Part shown: piece after piece, positions 50,847-60,374 of the stretch | Numbering within the stretch: position 1 is the first letter of the stretch | Layout of the letters: every line of letters starts with the position of its first letter | Origin: Bacteroidaceae bacterium | GTDB lineage: Bacteria; Bacteroidota; Bacteroidia; Bacteroidales; Bacteroidaceae | DNA length: 64,000 bases | NCBI GenBank assembly: GCA_024401095.1 | Contig: JAKSLR010000012.1 | Span: 1 to 64,000 of the forward strand | Direction: 5' to 3' | The notes under the pieces: model-generated | Databases searched by the model: none | What the model was told of the DNA's origin: nothing | Seen by the model: only the letters and a program-made list of their open reading frames with translations | Made by a program: the position numbers and the translations under genes

Positions 50847-51439
50847 AATTATTTTTTGCGTGTAAATGGATTTATCTGCAGCTTTCTCATCTATGGAACC
50901 TGTTTTTCTTCAGAATGGCAGGTGTAAAACTTGGAAAGCATGCTCAATTAAAAGGCCGAATAGGAATCTATAATAACGGCCAGATCAGTATTGGCGATTA
51001 TTTCGATTGCTATGGGGGGTCTATGGTAAATACGATTGGCAAAAATATCAATTCGTTCCTTGTCTCAGGAAAAGGTGCCACTTTACAGATTGGAAATCAT
51101 GTGGGAATTTCATCTTCTACCATCAAGGCCGATAATAAAATCATCATTGAGGACTATGTAATGATAGGAGCTGATTCTGTAGTCATAGATACAGACTCCC
51201 ATCCTGTCGATGCGTCATTGCGGCATTCTGCAAATCCAGCTAATGCTATAGTAACGAAACCTATTATAATTCGTAAGAATGCTTTCATTGGTGCGCGGTG
51301 CTATATCTGCAAAGGTGTAGAAATAGGTGAGAATGCCGTCATTGGTGCCTGTAGTGTAGTTACCAAAAATGTGCCAGCCAACGAAATCTGGGCAGGAAAT
51401 CCTGCACACTTCATTAAAAAGATTGAAACCGAAAAATAA
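50843..51439 (+). CDS. Hexapeptide-repeat acyltransferase (LbH fold)
   Basis: A 198-residue left-handed beta-helix protein. Hexapeptide repeats run from ~35 to 190 (LKGRIGIYNNGQISIGDYF, LQIGNHVGISSSTIKADNKIIIEDYV, RKNAFIGARCYICKGVEIGENAVIGACSVVTKNVP). The catalytic His is likely in VVIDTDSHPVDAS. It resembles O-acetyltransferases that modify surface sugars. The 4-bp overlap with the upstream transferase suggests it acts on the same repeat unit. A second acyltransferase of the membrane type lies at 44054, so the polymer may carry two kinds of acyl substitution. Confidence 0.9.
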   Translation: MKLFFACKWIYLQLSHLWNLFFFRMAGVKLGKHAQLKGRIGIYNNGQISIGDYFDCYGGSMVNTIGKNINSFLVSGKGATLQIGNHVGISSSTIKADNKIIIEDYVMIGADSVVIDTDSHPVDASLRHSANPANAIVTKPIIIRKNAFIGARCYICKGVEIGENAVIGACSVVTKNVPANEIWAGNPAHFIKKIETEK

Positions 51440-51444
51440 AACAC

Positions 51445-52278
51445 ATGAAAACACCAAAAATATCAGTCATCACTGTTACTTACAACTGTAAGGATACTAT
51501 TGAGCTGACCATTCAGAATGTGTTGAATCAAACCTATTCTAATGTAGAATACATTATTATAGACGGAAACAGCACAGATGGAACTCGTGAAATTATAGAA
51601 CGATATGCAGACCGATTGGGCTATTGGATCTCAGAACCAGACAAAGGTATCTACGATGCAATGAACAAGGGCCTGAAAGTGGCTACAGGAGAGTGGGTGC
51701 TGTTCCGTAATTCTGGTGATTATTTCTTTGAACCAACTACCATTCAGCAGGTCTTTGAGTGGTATGAGGACAATGGAGAAGACCTGATTACCGGTGGAAC
51801 AAGGAATTTCTATCACGATGGTTATTTTGATTCTGTTTATCGGGCTGTATCAGAAAGTGTATGGGACAAGGCCCTATTCTCTCACCCATCCACATTCATC
51901 CGATTAAAAACACACCTAAAGATTCTCTTCCCAGACAATCTGAAGATTGCAGGAGATTATTATTTTTTTCAAAAGCTGCTCGTGAAGAGAGAACATTTTG
52001 CCATTTACTCAGGGCTTATTTCCCTATATGATTGTGAAACCGGTGTCTCAAGCAGGAACGTCATTAAAGGATGGAAAGAAAAACAGATAGCTTTGAGTAT
52101 GTTAAACGCACCAGAAGACGTGCACCAGAAAATGAAAAAGAACATCAGATACATAAAGTGTGTTTCACCTTTCTTGGCATTTGTGAGACGCTATTCTTGG
52201 AGTTCTCGTATCTATCGCTCATTTCTTTATCCTGATTGGGTAGGACAGGATATAGGTAAGACATTGGAAAACATTTAA
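51445..52278 (+). CDS. Glycosyltransferase, GT2 family
   Basis: A 277-residue GT-A glycosyltransferase. The nucleotide-binding start is KISVITVTYNCKDTIELTIQNVL, followed by NVEYIIIDGNSTDGTREIIE. The metal-binding region is replaced by a DKGIYDAMNKGLKVATGEWVLFRNSGDYF stretch in which the usual DxD reads NSGD, as in many of these EPS enzymes. It would add a further sugar in the cytoplasm. It is in line with its neighbours in the cluster, with 5 bp upstream and 24 bp downstream. Confidence 0.92.
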   Translation: MKTPKISVITVTYNCKDTIELTIQNVLNQTYSNVEYIIIDGNSTDGTREIIERYADRLGYWISEPDKGIYDAMNKGLKVATGEWVLFRNSGDYFFEPTTIQQVFEWYEDNGEDLITGGTRNFYHDGYFDSVYRAVSESVWDKALFSHPSTFIRLKTHLKILFPDNLKIAGDYYFFQKLLVKREHFAIYSGLISLYDCETGVSSRNVIKGWKEKQIALSMLNAPEDVHQKMKKNIRYIKCVSPFLAFVRRYSWSSRIYRSFLYPDWVGQDIGKTLENI

Positions 52279-52302
52279 CCAGAGTTAAACAAGTACTGGT
52301 CT

Positions 52303-53490
52303 ATGCCATTAAGATTAAAAACATATATATTGCTTTTTATACCATTCTTTCTGTTGTTCTATTCTGAAGGAATGGCATTGGGCAGCCTGACTGTATCCCA
52401 ATTATGGAAAATGCCATTGATAGGAGCTATCATTTATTACTTGTTTCAGTACAGGAAGAAAGCAACTCCATCCTGGTCACAGGCATATTATTGGCTTGCC
52501 GTAAAGAATCTTCTAAATGCAGGTTTGTTCCAAAATATTATGGGAAACATTCAGGAAGGTATGAGGTTCCTTTTTCTCCCTTTGCTCTATAATTTCTTTG
52601 CTAACACTGCTCTCTTGAAGACTGTAAGGAAAATAATCTTAGTTATAGCTCAGTACTTTATTCTGACCAATATTCCTTTTCTTTTGGGAATGAAACCCCT
52701 GAAATCAGGATTAGACTATGGAGAACTGGTGGCTTATTCTGGTATTTTCCAAAATCAGCACGCCATGTCAACCATCATGAGTATCTGCATTGTTATTGTC
52801 TTGCACTTCATGAAACATGAGTGGATTTCAGGGAGGTGGAGCAAACTTTATAACATGTTGCTTATTATTCTTGCATCTTATTGTATGTACATGGGTTTTG
52901 CTCGCACAGGTTGGCTCATGTGTCTTCTGGGTGTATTCATCATCTTCATTCCAAAAGACCTCAGTGTAAAACAATGGATAGGTATCGCAACCATGAGTTG
53001 TTGTCTTTTGGGTGGATTTGTCTATATGATGAATACAAACAAAACTTTTTATAATCGAATTGTGGGCATTGACTCTCGTACCAATAAAAAGATTAGTCTT
53101 TCTTCTGGCCGAGATGTATTCATCCGCAATGCTTGGGATTTGTATTGTTCAGGAAATACCCTAGAATTAGTTTTCGGTAAATCTATGGACGAGCTGAAGG
53201 ATTATGAGAAGGAGAAGACAGGAATGAGAATTTATGCGCATAACGGATTTGCCAATATGTTAGCTACAAACGGGGCTTTGGGCATCCTTTTCATGTTTAT
53301 TTGTGGAATAACCTTATTGGCTTTTGTCTATCAATGTAGAGATTGCCCTTCGTACAGGCTTGCCCTGACCATGTGGATCATGAACGTTTCTTTTCAGCTG
53401 ACACAGGGTGGACATATATTTCATGTGGATATTTTGTATGCGTTGGCCTATTGTATATTACAGATGGAGTTTGAAAAAGACAACAAATAA
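52303..53490 (+). CDS. O-antigen/EPS polymerase, Wzy-type
   Basis: A 395-residue polytopic membrane protein with ten or more hydrophobic helices, for example YILLFIPFFLLFYSEGMALG and SKLYNMLLIILASYCMYMGFARTGWLMCLLGVFIIF. A large periplasmic loop between helices carries the Wzy-typical RTGW motif upstream and GRDVFIRNAWDLY. The C-terminal block HNGFANMLATNGALGILFMF resembles the Wzy_C/O-antigen ligase pattern H-N. It should polymerise flipped repeat units. It is the only polymerase candidate in the cluster. Confidence 0.87.
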   Translation: MPLRLKTYILLFIPFFLLFYSEGMALGSLTVSQLWKMPLIGAIIYYLFQYRKKATPSWSQAYYWLAVKNLLNAGLFQNIMGNIQEGMRFLFLPLLYNFFANTALLKTVRKIILVIAQYFILTNIPFLLGMKPLKSGLDYGELVAYSGIFQNQHAMSTIMSICIVIVLHFMKHEWISGRWSKLYNMLLIILASYCMYMGFARTGWLMCLLGVFIIFIPKDLSVKQWIGIATMSCCLLGGFVYMMNTNKTFYNRIVGIDSRTNKKISLSSGRDVFIRNAWDLYCSGNTLELVFGKSMDELKDYEKEKTGMRIYAHNGFANMLATNGALGILFMFICGITLLAFVYQCRDCPSYRLALTMWIMNVSFQLTQGGHIFHVDILYALAYCILQMEFEKDNK

Positions 53491-53499
53491 ATAAAGTAG

Positions 53500-54552
53500 A
53501 TGAATACCATGAAGCATATATTAATCGTAGCACCTAGTTTTAAGGTTTTGGGTGGTGTGTCTAATCATTATATGGGTCTACATCCTTATTGGGAAAGTAA
53601 AGTTACTTATTCTACTTACGGAAAGAGACCTGGGATACCTGCTATTTATTGCTTAATACCAGATTTAATTCTTTATGTATTGAAACTTATTTTTTGTGGG
53701 GTAGATATAGTGATTGTCAATCCTACCTTCTGGTCTTATCAGATTAAGCGTGATGGCGTTTATGCCTGGATTGCAAAGTTGTTTGGAAAAAAAGTAGTAA
53801 CTATGGTACATGGGTGGGACTGGAAGATGGCAGAATATTATGAAAAGAACCCCAAATGGGTTCTGAAAACTTTTGGTAAAAGTGACGGTATTTTTGTTCT
53901 CTATAGTGCTTTTAAGGATTCTTTGAGAAGGATGGGGGTTACTTCTCCTATCCTCATGACTACAACAAAGGTCAGTGATAAACTATTGCAAGATACTCAA
54001 ATCTCCAGAGATGGTAAAATAAAGGAGATTCTATATCTGGCACGTGTCGAAAAGGAAAAGGGTATCATAGAGACGCTAGATTGTTTTCAGATACTACAGG
54101 AAAAATATCCATACTTGAAGCTTAATATATGTGGTGATGGTGCATACATAAAGGAAGCCAAATCTCATGCAGATGAGAAAATGTTGAAAAATGTTTTCTT
54201 TCATGGAATAGTTGAAGGCGAAAGACTGAAAGAACAATTACGTTCTAATGACATTTATATTTTAGCTTCTTATCAAGAGGGAATGCCGACATCTGTTTTG
54301 GAAGCAATGGCCTTCGGTTTGCCTGTAGTGACTCGTCCTGTTGGAGGATTACAGGATTTCTTTGAAAACGGAAAGATGGGTCAGATGATAGAATCTTTAG
54401 ATCCAAAAGATTTTGCTAGCGTCATAGAAACATACATACAAGACAAAACTTTAACGATAAATACCGGAATATATAATCAAGAGTATGCATTAAATCATTT
54501 TCTTGCTTCAGCAGTTACAAAAAGATTTGAGCATGATATATTGAGCTTGTAA
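53500..54552 (+). CDS. Glycosyltransferase, GT4 family
   Basis: A 350-residue GT-B glycosyltransferase. N-terminal part MKHILIVAPSFKVLGGVSNHYMGL; an acceptor-side VVTMVHGWDWKMAEYY. The C-terminal GT4 domain has EILYLARVEKEKGIIETLDCF, LNICGDGAYIKEAK and the E-x7-E region ASYQEGMPTSVLEAMAFGLPVVTRPVGG. It adds a sugar to the repeat unit. A start three codons later at 53509 (MKHILIV) is equally possible. After it, 186 bp separate it from the next gene, the widest gap in the second half of the cluster. Confidence 0.92.
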   Translation: MNTMKHILIVAPSFKVLGGVSNHYMGLHPYWESKVTYSTYGKRPGIPAIYCLIPDLILYVLKLIFCGVDIVIVNPTFWSYQIKRDGVYAWIAKLFGKKVVTMVHGWDWKMAEYYEKNPKWVLKTFGKSDGIFVLYSAFKDSLRRMGVTSPILMTTTKVSDKLLQDTQISRDGKIKEILYLARVEKEKGIIETLDCFQILQEKYPYLKLNICGDGAYIKEAKSHADEKMLKNVFFHGIVEGERLKEQLRSNDIYILASYQEGMPTSVLEAMAFGLPVVTRPVGGLQDFFENGKMGQMIESLDPKDFASVIETYIQDKTLTINTGIYNQEYALNHFLASAVTKRFEHDILSL

Positions 54553-54738
54553 TATCTCCATTTAGATTTATGTACTCCAAAACGACAATAAATAAGAGCA
54601 ATTGGATAATATTGACGTTTTGATCTACATGTTTTCAACTATAATTCCGAATATTGCACTGGGAATTATGCTAAGAGCGGATTTCAGAAAGAAAAATGGA
54701 TCCAGCTCTATTATGAAAACTAGACTTAGAAAACTAAA

Positions 54739-55458
54739 ATGGAGAAAGTATTTGTGAAGGGTGTGGGAATTTTTCCATTCACTTCGTTTGACCAACTGTC
54801 AGATTATGCTATTGAAAACCCTGCAATCTATACATCTGTCAATGCAGAGATTATTCTGAACGCAGATGATAGAATGCGAAAGTTGATCAACAAGAATGTA
54901 GGCTACTGTGACGGTGCCGGCCCTTTGGCAGCCTTGCGGTCCATGGGATGTGAGGATGCCGTGAAATTGGCAGGTTGTGAATTCTGGCTTCATTTAGTTA
55001 AGAAATTTTATCGTCAGAAGACTTTTTACCTTGTTGGGGCTAAACAGGAAGTAATAGATAATACCATAACTAAACTGAAGCGAGAATTTAAAGGTATTGA
55101 CATCGTGGGATACAGAAATGGCTATATTCTTTCCCCTGCGGAAGAACAGGCACTTCTGGATGACATAGAGGAGAAGAAACCAGATTTCGTCTTCGTGGCC
55201 ATGGGAGCTCCAAGACAGGAACTGCTGATGGAGAAGATTCAGAAAAGACACCAGTGCGTGAGCCTCGGATTAGGTGGAAGTTTCGATGTTTATGCCGGCA
55301 ATGTGAAGCGTGCTCCTAAATGGTGGATCAACCACAATGTGGAATGGCTATACAGACTGCTGAATGATCCACAGCGTATCAGCCGCCAACTTGTCTTGCT
55401 ACAGTTTGCCTGGTGGATATTATCGGGTGAATTCAGACAAGGGACTGTGACTATATAA
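54739..55458 (+). CDS. WecG/TagA/CpsF-type glycosyltransferase (GT26)
   Basis: A 239-residue membrane-associated GT26 transferase. The pattern is IILNADDRMRKLINKNVGYCDGAGPLAALRSMG, then FYLVGAKQEVIDNTITKLKREF and DFVFVAMGAPRQELLMEKIQ..VSLGLGGSFDVYAGNVKRAPKWW. The C-terminal amphipathic tail (NVEWLYRLLNDPQRISRQ) anchors such enzymes at the membrane. Members usually transfer ManNAc or ManNAcA to lipid-linked GlcNAc, which fits the WecB at the head of the cluster and the WecA-type enzyme at the end. It is 1 bp upstream of the outer-membrane gene. Confidence 0.93.
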   Translation: MEKVFVKGVGIFPFTSFDQLSDYAIENPAIYTSVNAEIILNADDRMRKLINKNVGYCDGAGPLAALRSMGCEDAVKLAGCEFWLHLVKKFYRQKTFYLVGAKQEVIDNTITKLKREFKGIDIVGYRNGYILSPAEEQALLDDIEEKKPDFVFVAMGAPRQELLMEKIQKRHQCVSLGLGGSFDVYAGNVKRAPKWWINHNVEWLYRLLNDPQRISRQLVLLQFAWWILSGEFRQGTVTI

Positions 55459-55459
55459 A

Positions 55460-57130
55460 ATGAAAAACTATTTACTGACTAGTATTTTATTGTTGCCGTT
55501 TTGCTTTACGGCAGCTCAGACTAACGATATAACTGAAGGTAGGAAGGAGAAAGATCCTTTCTACCTGCAAGTGTTTATAGGTGTAAACAAGAGTGCCAAT
55601 GAGAATCTTCCGTGGTCTGAAATGTCTCGTTACCCGTGGGCCATGGGCATGTTCACTGCTGTTGGACAGGAAATGACCGACTTATGGGGCTGGCGTGCAG
55701 CCTTACGGTATAACCACAACAAGAGCCGCAATGTCCCTGCCTGTGAGAATCCTGCTACCTGGGGATGGGATAACCTGGGACTTTTTGGTGACGCGACCTT
55801 TGACGTAAGCGATGCTCTGGCCAAGAAACCTCATAAACTGAACATGAAGGCTTTTGCCGGACTGGGTGCTGCCTACACATGGGGATACGATGACGTTCCG
55901 CTTTCTTATGTAAATCCATTCGAGCGCAGCAAGATGCTCCTATTGGGTGTCCGACTGGGTTTGAATGCTTCGTTGAAACTCTCTGATAACGTGCGTCTGG
56001 GTGCAGAACTGAGTCACTCTTTCTATGGTGACAAGTTCAATGGTGTAACCTTCAGCGCACCTTACGACAGCCGCTCTAACCTGAAGGTTGGAATCACCTA
56101 TCTGATTCGTGAAAAGAAGCCTAGAAGAGTGGTGACTCCACAGGAAGTGGAGCGTGTAAACCGATTGAGAGAATGTCCTGAGCTTCCTATGGTTGTTCCT
56201 GTGGCAGAACAGGTGAAGAACCGCCGCATTGTAGGCCGTGCCTTCCTAGATTTCCCGGTAAATGAGACTGTCATCTATCCAGATTACCGCAAGAACCCAG
56301 AAGAACTGGCTAAGATGTGTGCTTCGGTAGACAGTGCATTGTTCGATAAGTCTGTTCAGATTACATCGATTTCTTTGCAGGGCTTTGCGTCGCCAGAGAG
56401 TTCTTATGCAAATAATACCCGTCTAGCTAAGGGCCGTACTGATGCCCTCAAGAGCTACCTCATCAAAAAGTACAAGTTTGATCAGCAGATTTTCAAGACC
56501 AGCTATACTTCGGAAGACTGGGAAAACCTGCGTAGCTTTGTGGCTGACAGTGAGCGTCGCAAGGTAAAGAGCGACGTGTGGTATGACAATGAAACTTTCG
56601 TGGAAACGCCAGAAGCACCGGAAATCCTCGTTCGTCATAAGGATGAGCTGCTGAAGGTCATCGGACGTGAAATGGATCCCGATGCCCGTGAAGAAGCTTT
56701 GAAGCAGGTGGCAGGAGGAGAACCTTATCGTTGGCTGCTCCAGCATGTTTATCCGGGCCTTCGCCATACAGATTATATCATTGATTATGTCATTAGACAG
56801 TTTCCGCTAGAGCAAGGACGCCGGCTCATCTATACACATCCGGAAGCACTGAGCGCCGAAGAAATGTATCAGGTTGCACAGCATTACAAGAAAGGATCTG
56901 AGGCATGGTACGATGCGTTTGTCATTGCTGCCAAGCAATTTCCTGACGATGAAACTGCCAACCTGAATGCAGCTTGTGCTTCAGCTTACGTAAAGCGCCT
57001 AAGAGATGCCCGCAAGTACTTGCAAAAAGCAGGAAATACGCCCGAAGCTCAGTATGTGCAGGTGGTCATAGATGCTATGGAGGGTCGTTGTAATTGGAGG
57101 ATGGAAAATGGAAAAGTAGTGTTGTATTAA
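55460..57130 (+). CDS. Outer-membrane protein with barrel, OmpA-like and TPR-like parts
   Basis: A 556-residue protein with a signal peptide (MKNYLLTSILLLPFCFTAAQ). Residues ~25-215 look like a small beta-barrel (FYLQVFIGVNKSANENLPW, LLLGVRLGLNASLKLSDNVRLGAELSHSF). Residues ~260-400 resemble an OmpA-type region (ITSISLQGFASPESSYANNTRLAKGRTDALKSYL), which binds peptidoglycan. The last ~130 residues are helical and TPR-like (EEMYQVAQHYKKGSEAWYDAF, ETANLNAACASAYVKRLRDA). Similar proteins occur in Bacteroidetes fimbrial loci. Its presence inside the polysaccharide cluster, 11 bp before a DUF4842-like lipoprotein gene, is unusual and may link the polymer to the envelope. Confidence 0.82.
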   Translation: MKNYLLTSILLLPFCFTAAQTNDITEGRKEKDPFYLQVFIGVNKSANENLPWSEMSRYPWAMGMFTAVGQEMTDLWGWRAALRYNHNKSRNVPACENPATWGWDNLGLFGDATFDVSDALAKKPHKLNMKAFAGLGAAYTWGYDDVPLSYVNPFERSKMLLLGVRLGLNASLKLSDNVRLGAELSHSFYGDKFNGVTFSAPYDSRSNLKVGITYLIREKKPRRVVTPQEVERVNRLRECPELPMVVPVAEQVKNRRIVGRAFLDFPVNETVIYPDYRKNPEELAKMCASVDSALFDKSVQITSISLQGFASPESSYANNTRLAKGRTDALKSYLIKKYKFDQQIFKTSYTSEDWENLRSFVADSERRKVKSDVWYDNETFVETPEAPEILVRHKDELLKVIGREMDPDAREEALKQVAGGEPYRWLLQHVYPGLRHTDYIIDYVIRQFPLEQGRRLIYTHPEALSAEEMYQVAQHYKKGSEAWYDAFVIAAKQFPDDETANLNAACASAYVKRLRDARKYLQKAGNTPEAQYVQVVIDAMEGRCNWRMENGKVVLY

Positions 57131-57141
57131 CAAATTAGGAT

Positions 57142-59025
57142 ATGAATGTAAAACAAACTCTATATGGACTCTCGGTTCTAGCTGTTAGCCTGCTAGCCAT
57201 GACTGCCTGTGACAAGGACGATGTGGCCGGACAGTATGAACGTGTGGAAGCCTCTTTCTTGGATCAGCTGGAGGGAAATATCAGTATGATTCAGTGGTGG
57301 AAGACCAGTGTGACGCTACGGGTAAATGTCCTCACGGGAAAGCCTGTAAAGGTCTGGGCCATGTCTGACGAGAAGAACGGCATGCTGTATGACTACAAGG
57401 AACTGGACTGTTCCAATACCATCACCATGACAGTTCCCCAGAATAGCAAGACCGATGTGTGGTTGGTTGGAGTCTGCGGAAACGAAGTGGTGAGCCAGCA
57501 GGTCAGCCTCTCCGGTAGAGATGAAGAACAAGTCACTTTGAACATGACTGGGATTTCTACACGTGCTTTGGAACCTGAGACTCGTACCAGCTATTCTCTA
57601 TATGGCAGCAGTATCAAGGGCAATGCCGAATACTATCAGTTTACTTCAGACCAAATGGAAGACTATTTCCGTATCATGGAAAAAGTAGTCAGGGAAAGTG
57701 CCGATGCAAAATATCAGATGGGACTGAACTGCAATTATGAGCTGGAATCCCGTGGACCATTCAGCATTACCTGGATTGCAGGCAACTGCATGTCCTCCAC
57801 ACCACATGTCCTAGGCTATTATTACCATAGTCCTGGTACCTACGGGGATATCAAGTACGTTGACCTTTCTGAGACAGAGGTCTTCGATGTTATTGATGGC
57901 CTGCCAAAAGTACAGTATCAGGTTAACGAATCTGCAGCAAACCGTTACGATGTTCTGGCTAATCAATGGTACGATGCTAATTTTGATATGCGTGACCGAT
58001 GGGGCATGACACCTTGCCTTTATGTGAGATCCAATGATGATGCCTGGAACACCATGGGGGTCTATGAACGTTATCGCAGGAACATTACTGCCTTGCGTGG
58101 AATATCCTTTGTCATTGATGTCCCTGTAGGTATGCGCCTTGGTTTCTACGATCGTGCCGAAAATACCCCTTCGCCAGAACAACATGATAAATTGACAAAA
58201 TTAGGCCTCAAACCACAGTTTTCCAAATCTCTTTTCAAGGGAACCAGTTTTTCTGCCGAGGCATTGAACATAGATAACCTGAAAGGAACTCATCGCAGCT
58301 TTATAGAGAAGGATGCTCACGTTATGTGGATGGGTATGGAGAATGTGGTTGAAGGTGGTGACTTGGACTGTAATGACGTAATCTTTGGCGTGACTGCAGA
58401 ACTGCCTATTTACGTTCCGGAAATCGTTAATCCTGATGTGACTCCTATCGGTGAATATGATCAAGTCATGCCGTGGACTATTGCATATGAAGATATTGCT
58501 CGAGATGATGACTTTGACTTTAATGATGCTGTGATTCAGCTGATTCCAGACTACAAGAATGAAAAATGCTGTGTGAAAGTTATGGCTGCAGGATCTACTC
58601 ACAAGATGTATCTTCATTACGATGGTCCGGAAGGTGATGTAAACTTAGGAGAAATACATGAGATTCTGGGTGAGAGCACTTCACAGAAGGTTAATACTGC
58701 TACCGAAGTTCCACTGGTTCCGTTCGTAGAGATTGACTGCGTGAAATGGCCTAAGGAATACACCATGAACGATGATGGCAAGCGTTTTTACATAGAGATT
58801 CAACGTGGAACTTGTGAAGGCTGTACAGACATGATTACCTTGGCCACACAGCCGGGAAAGATTCCGCAGGCACTGCTGGTGGCAGGACAGTGGAAATGGC
58901 CGCTTGAAGGCATACATGTGCTTACTGCTTACAACACGTTTGCCAACTGGGCTAGGGACAATACCCAGACCTCTTATTGGGGATGGCATCAGAACCAGAG
59001 CCGTAGGAACTGCGTGAATTATTGA
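57142..59025 (+). CDS. DUF4842/LruC-like surface lipoprotein
   Basis: A 627-residue lipoprotein with signal peptide and lipobox (LAMTACDKDD). The body is rich in acidic, calcium-binding-like motifs. VVEGGDLDCNDVIFGVTAE and YEDIARDDDFDFNDAVIQL both fit the DxDxNDxV signature of DUF4842/LruC domain proteins. A Cys-containing end (GTCEGCTDMITLATQPGKI) precedes the C-terminal WGWHQNQSRRNCVNY. Related proteins are found at the tip or base of Bacteroidetes surface fibres. Given its place between the outer-membrane protein and the WecA-type transferase, it may bind or anchor the polysaccharide at the surface; that is inference. Confidence 0.78.
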   Translation: MNVKQTLYGLSVLAVSLLAMTACDKDDVAGQYERVEASFLDQLEGNISMIQWWKTSVTLRVNVLTGKPVKVWAMSDEKNGMLYDYKELDCSNTITMTVPQNSKTDVWLVGVCGNEVVSQQVSLSGRDEEQVTLNMTGISTRALEPETRTSYSLYGSSIKGNAEYYQFTSDQMEDYFRIMEKVVRESADAKYQMGLNCNYELESRGPFSITWIAGNCMSSTPHVLGYYYHSPGTYGDIKYVDLSETEVFDVIDGLPKVQYQVNESAANRYDVLANQWYDANFDMRDRWGMTPCLYVRSNDDAWNTMGVYERYRRNITALRGISFVIDVPVGMRLGFYDRAENTPSPEQHDKLTKLGLKPQFSKSLFKGTSFSAEALNIDNLKGTHRSFIEKDAHVMWMGMENVVEGGDLDCNDVIFGVTAELPIYVPEIVNPDVTPIGEYDQVMPWTIAYEDIARDDDFDFNDAVIQLIPDYKNEKCCVKVMAAGSTHKMYLHYDGPEGDVNLGEIHEILGESTSQKVNTATEVPLVPFVEIDCVKWPKEYTMNDDGKRFYIEIQRGTCEGCTDMITLATQPGKIPQALLVAGQWKWPLEGIHVLTAYNTFANWARDNTQTSYWGWHQNQSRRNCVNY

Positions 59026-59053
59026 AATTGAAAGAATTAGGACTATATATTTT

Positions 59054-60304
59054 ATGATAATAAACAACATGTGGGGATTCCTGCTTTCAGCAATGGTTTC
59101 CTTTCTGGGCGTGGGCTGGTTGTATTACAAGGAACTGAAGTTGGCCAAGGACAAGCTTCTCGTAGATAATCCCGATGCCCGCAAGTTGCAGAGGATACCC
59201 GTGCCGGTACGAGGTGGCATAGCCGTTTTTTTTGGAGTGGCTTGCGGTGTTCTAGTGGCCGATGGTTTTTTCAATGGTGTTGAGAATCTACTTCCTGTCT
59301 TTTGTGCTATGCTAGTTATGATGTACGTAGGTGGTCTGGATGATATGTTGAGTCTTTCCCCTCGTGTACGTTTATTTATTCAAATCCTAGTCATCTTGGG
59401 TATGATCTGGAGTACTAGAGGGTGTGTTGACAGTTTTCATGGTCTCTTTGGTATTCAGGAATACAGTTGGTGGATAGGTGTTCCGCTCACCGTTTTTGCT
59501 GGTGTTGGAATCATTAATGCAATCAACATGATTGATGGTGTGAACGGTCTCTCCAGTGGTCTCTGTATGGTTTACAACATGAGTTTCGGATATGCTTTCA
59601 TGATGCATGGTGATGTGGCAAATGCAGTCTTGGCTTTCTGTATGGTGGGTGCGCTGTTGGTATTTTGGCTACATAATGTATTCGGTGCCTCCAGTAAGAT
59701 GTTCATTGGTGATGCCGGAACCATGATGATGGGTGTGCTCATGACTTGGTTCGTTATCCAGCTTTTGCGTCAGGATAGTATTCTGATGACAGGCTATAAT
59801 ACCTCGCTCTGTCTCATAGCCATGAGCTTGGCTACTTTGGTCGTCCCTGTATTCGATGCAGTACGTGTTATGCTGAATCGCATGCGCAAGGGACTCAATC
59901 CTTTTCATCCTGACAAGACCCACATACATCATATTTTTATCATATTTGGCTTGAGTCACAGCCTTACCATGATTACCATCATTCTCATGGATGTTTTAAC
60001 CATGCTGGTCTGGCTAGTAAGTTATAAGATGGGAGCCAGTCAGGAACAGCAGTTCACAGTGGTTATGATTGTGGGATTGGTTCTGGTTTGGGGTTCTCAC
60101 ATCGGGCTCCGCCACATTAAGCATGCCTATAAACCTCTCATGGAACGGATGCGTTCTATCAGCTTGAGCGGTGACCCGGAAAAGAAACACTGGTGGGGTG
60201 CCATACGCACCTGGCTGGATAGCCATGAAATTCAGGATTTTTCAGAAAAGGAAAAATTAGAAACCCGTTTGGACCGCAAGTTCAATTATCGTAAGGATGA
60301 TTAG
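59054..60304 (+). CDS. WecA/MraY-type undecaprenyl-phosphate sugar-1-phosphate transferase
   Basis: A 416-residue polyprenyl-phosphate transferase with ~11 membrane helices. It shows the family motifs: PDARKLQRIPVPVRGG, YVGGLDDMLSLSPRVRL (Asp-Asp metal site), NMIDGVNGLSSGL, MFIGDAGTMMMGV and HPDKTHIHHIFI (His-rich loop). It transfers probably GlcNAc-1-phosphate to undecaprenyl phosphate, starting repeat-unit assembly. The last ~80 residues form a charged cytoplasmic tail (SLSGDPEKKHWWGAIRTWLD). It is the last gene of the cluster and is followed by a terminator. Confidence 0.92.
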   Translation: MIINNMWGFLLSAMVSFLGVGWLYYKELKLAKDKLLVDNPDARKLQRIPVPVRGGIAVFFGVACGVLVADGFFNGVENLLPVFCAMLVMMYVGGLDDMLSLSPRVRLFIQILVILGMIWSTRGCVDSFHGLFGIQEYSWWIGVPLTVFAGVGIINAINMIDGVNGLSSGLCMVYNMSFGYAFMMHGDVANAVLAFCMVGALLVFWLHNVFGASSKMFIGDAGTMMMGVLMTWFVIQLLRQDSILMTGYNTSLCLIAMSLATLVVPVFDAVRVMLNRMRKGLNPFHPDKTHIHHIFIIFGLSHSLTMITIILMDVLTMLVWLVSYKMGASQEQQFTVVMIVGLVLVWGSHIGLRHIKHAYKPLMERMRSISLSGDPEKKHWWGAIRTWLDSHEIQDFSEKEKLETRLDRKFNYRKDD

Positions 60305-60327
60305 TAATTTTTAATCTTAAATTAGTA

Positions 60328-60349
60328 AGCCATGGGAATTCCCATGGCT
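60328..60349 (+). terminator. Terminator at the end of the polysaccharide cluster
   Basis: AGCCATGGGAATTCCCATGGCT is a perfect 22-bp palindrome 24 bp after the stop, followed by CTTTAG. The U-run is short. Confidence 0.65.
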
Positions 60350-60374
60350 CTTTAGGATAACTAATACCTGTATT

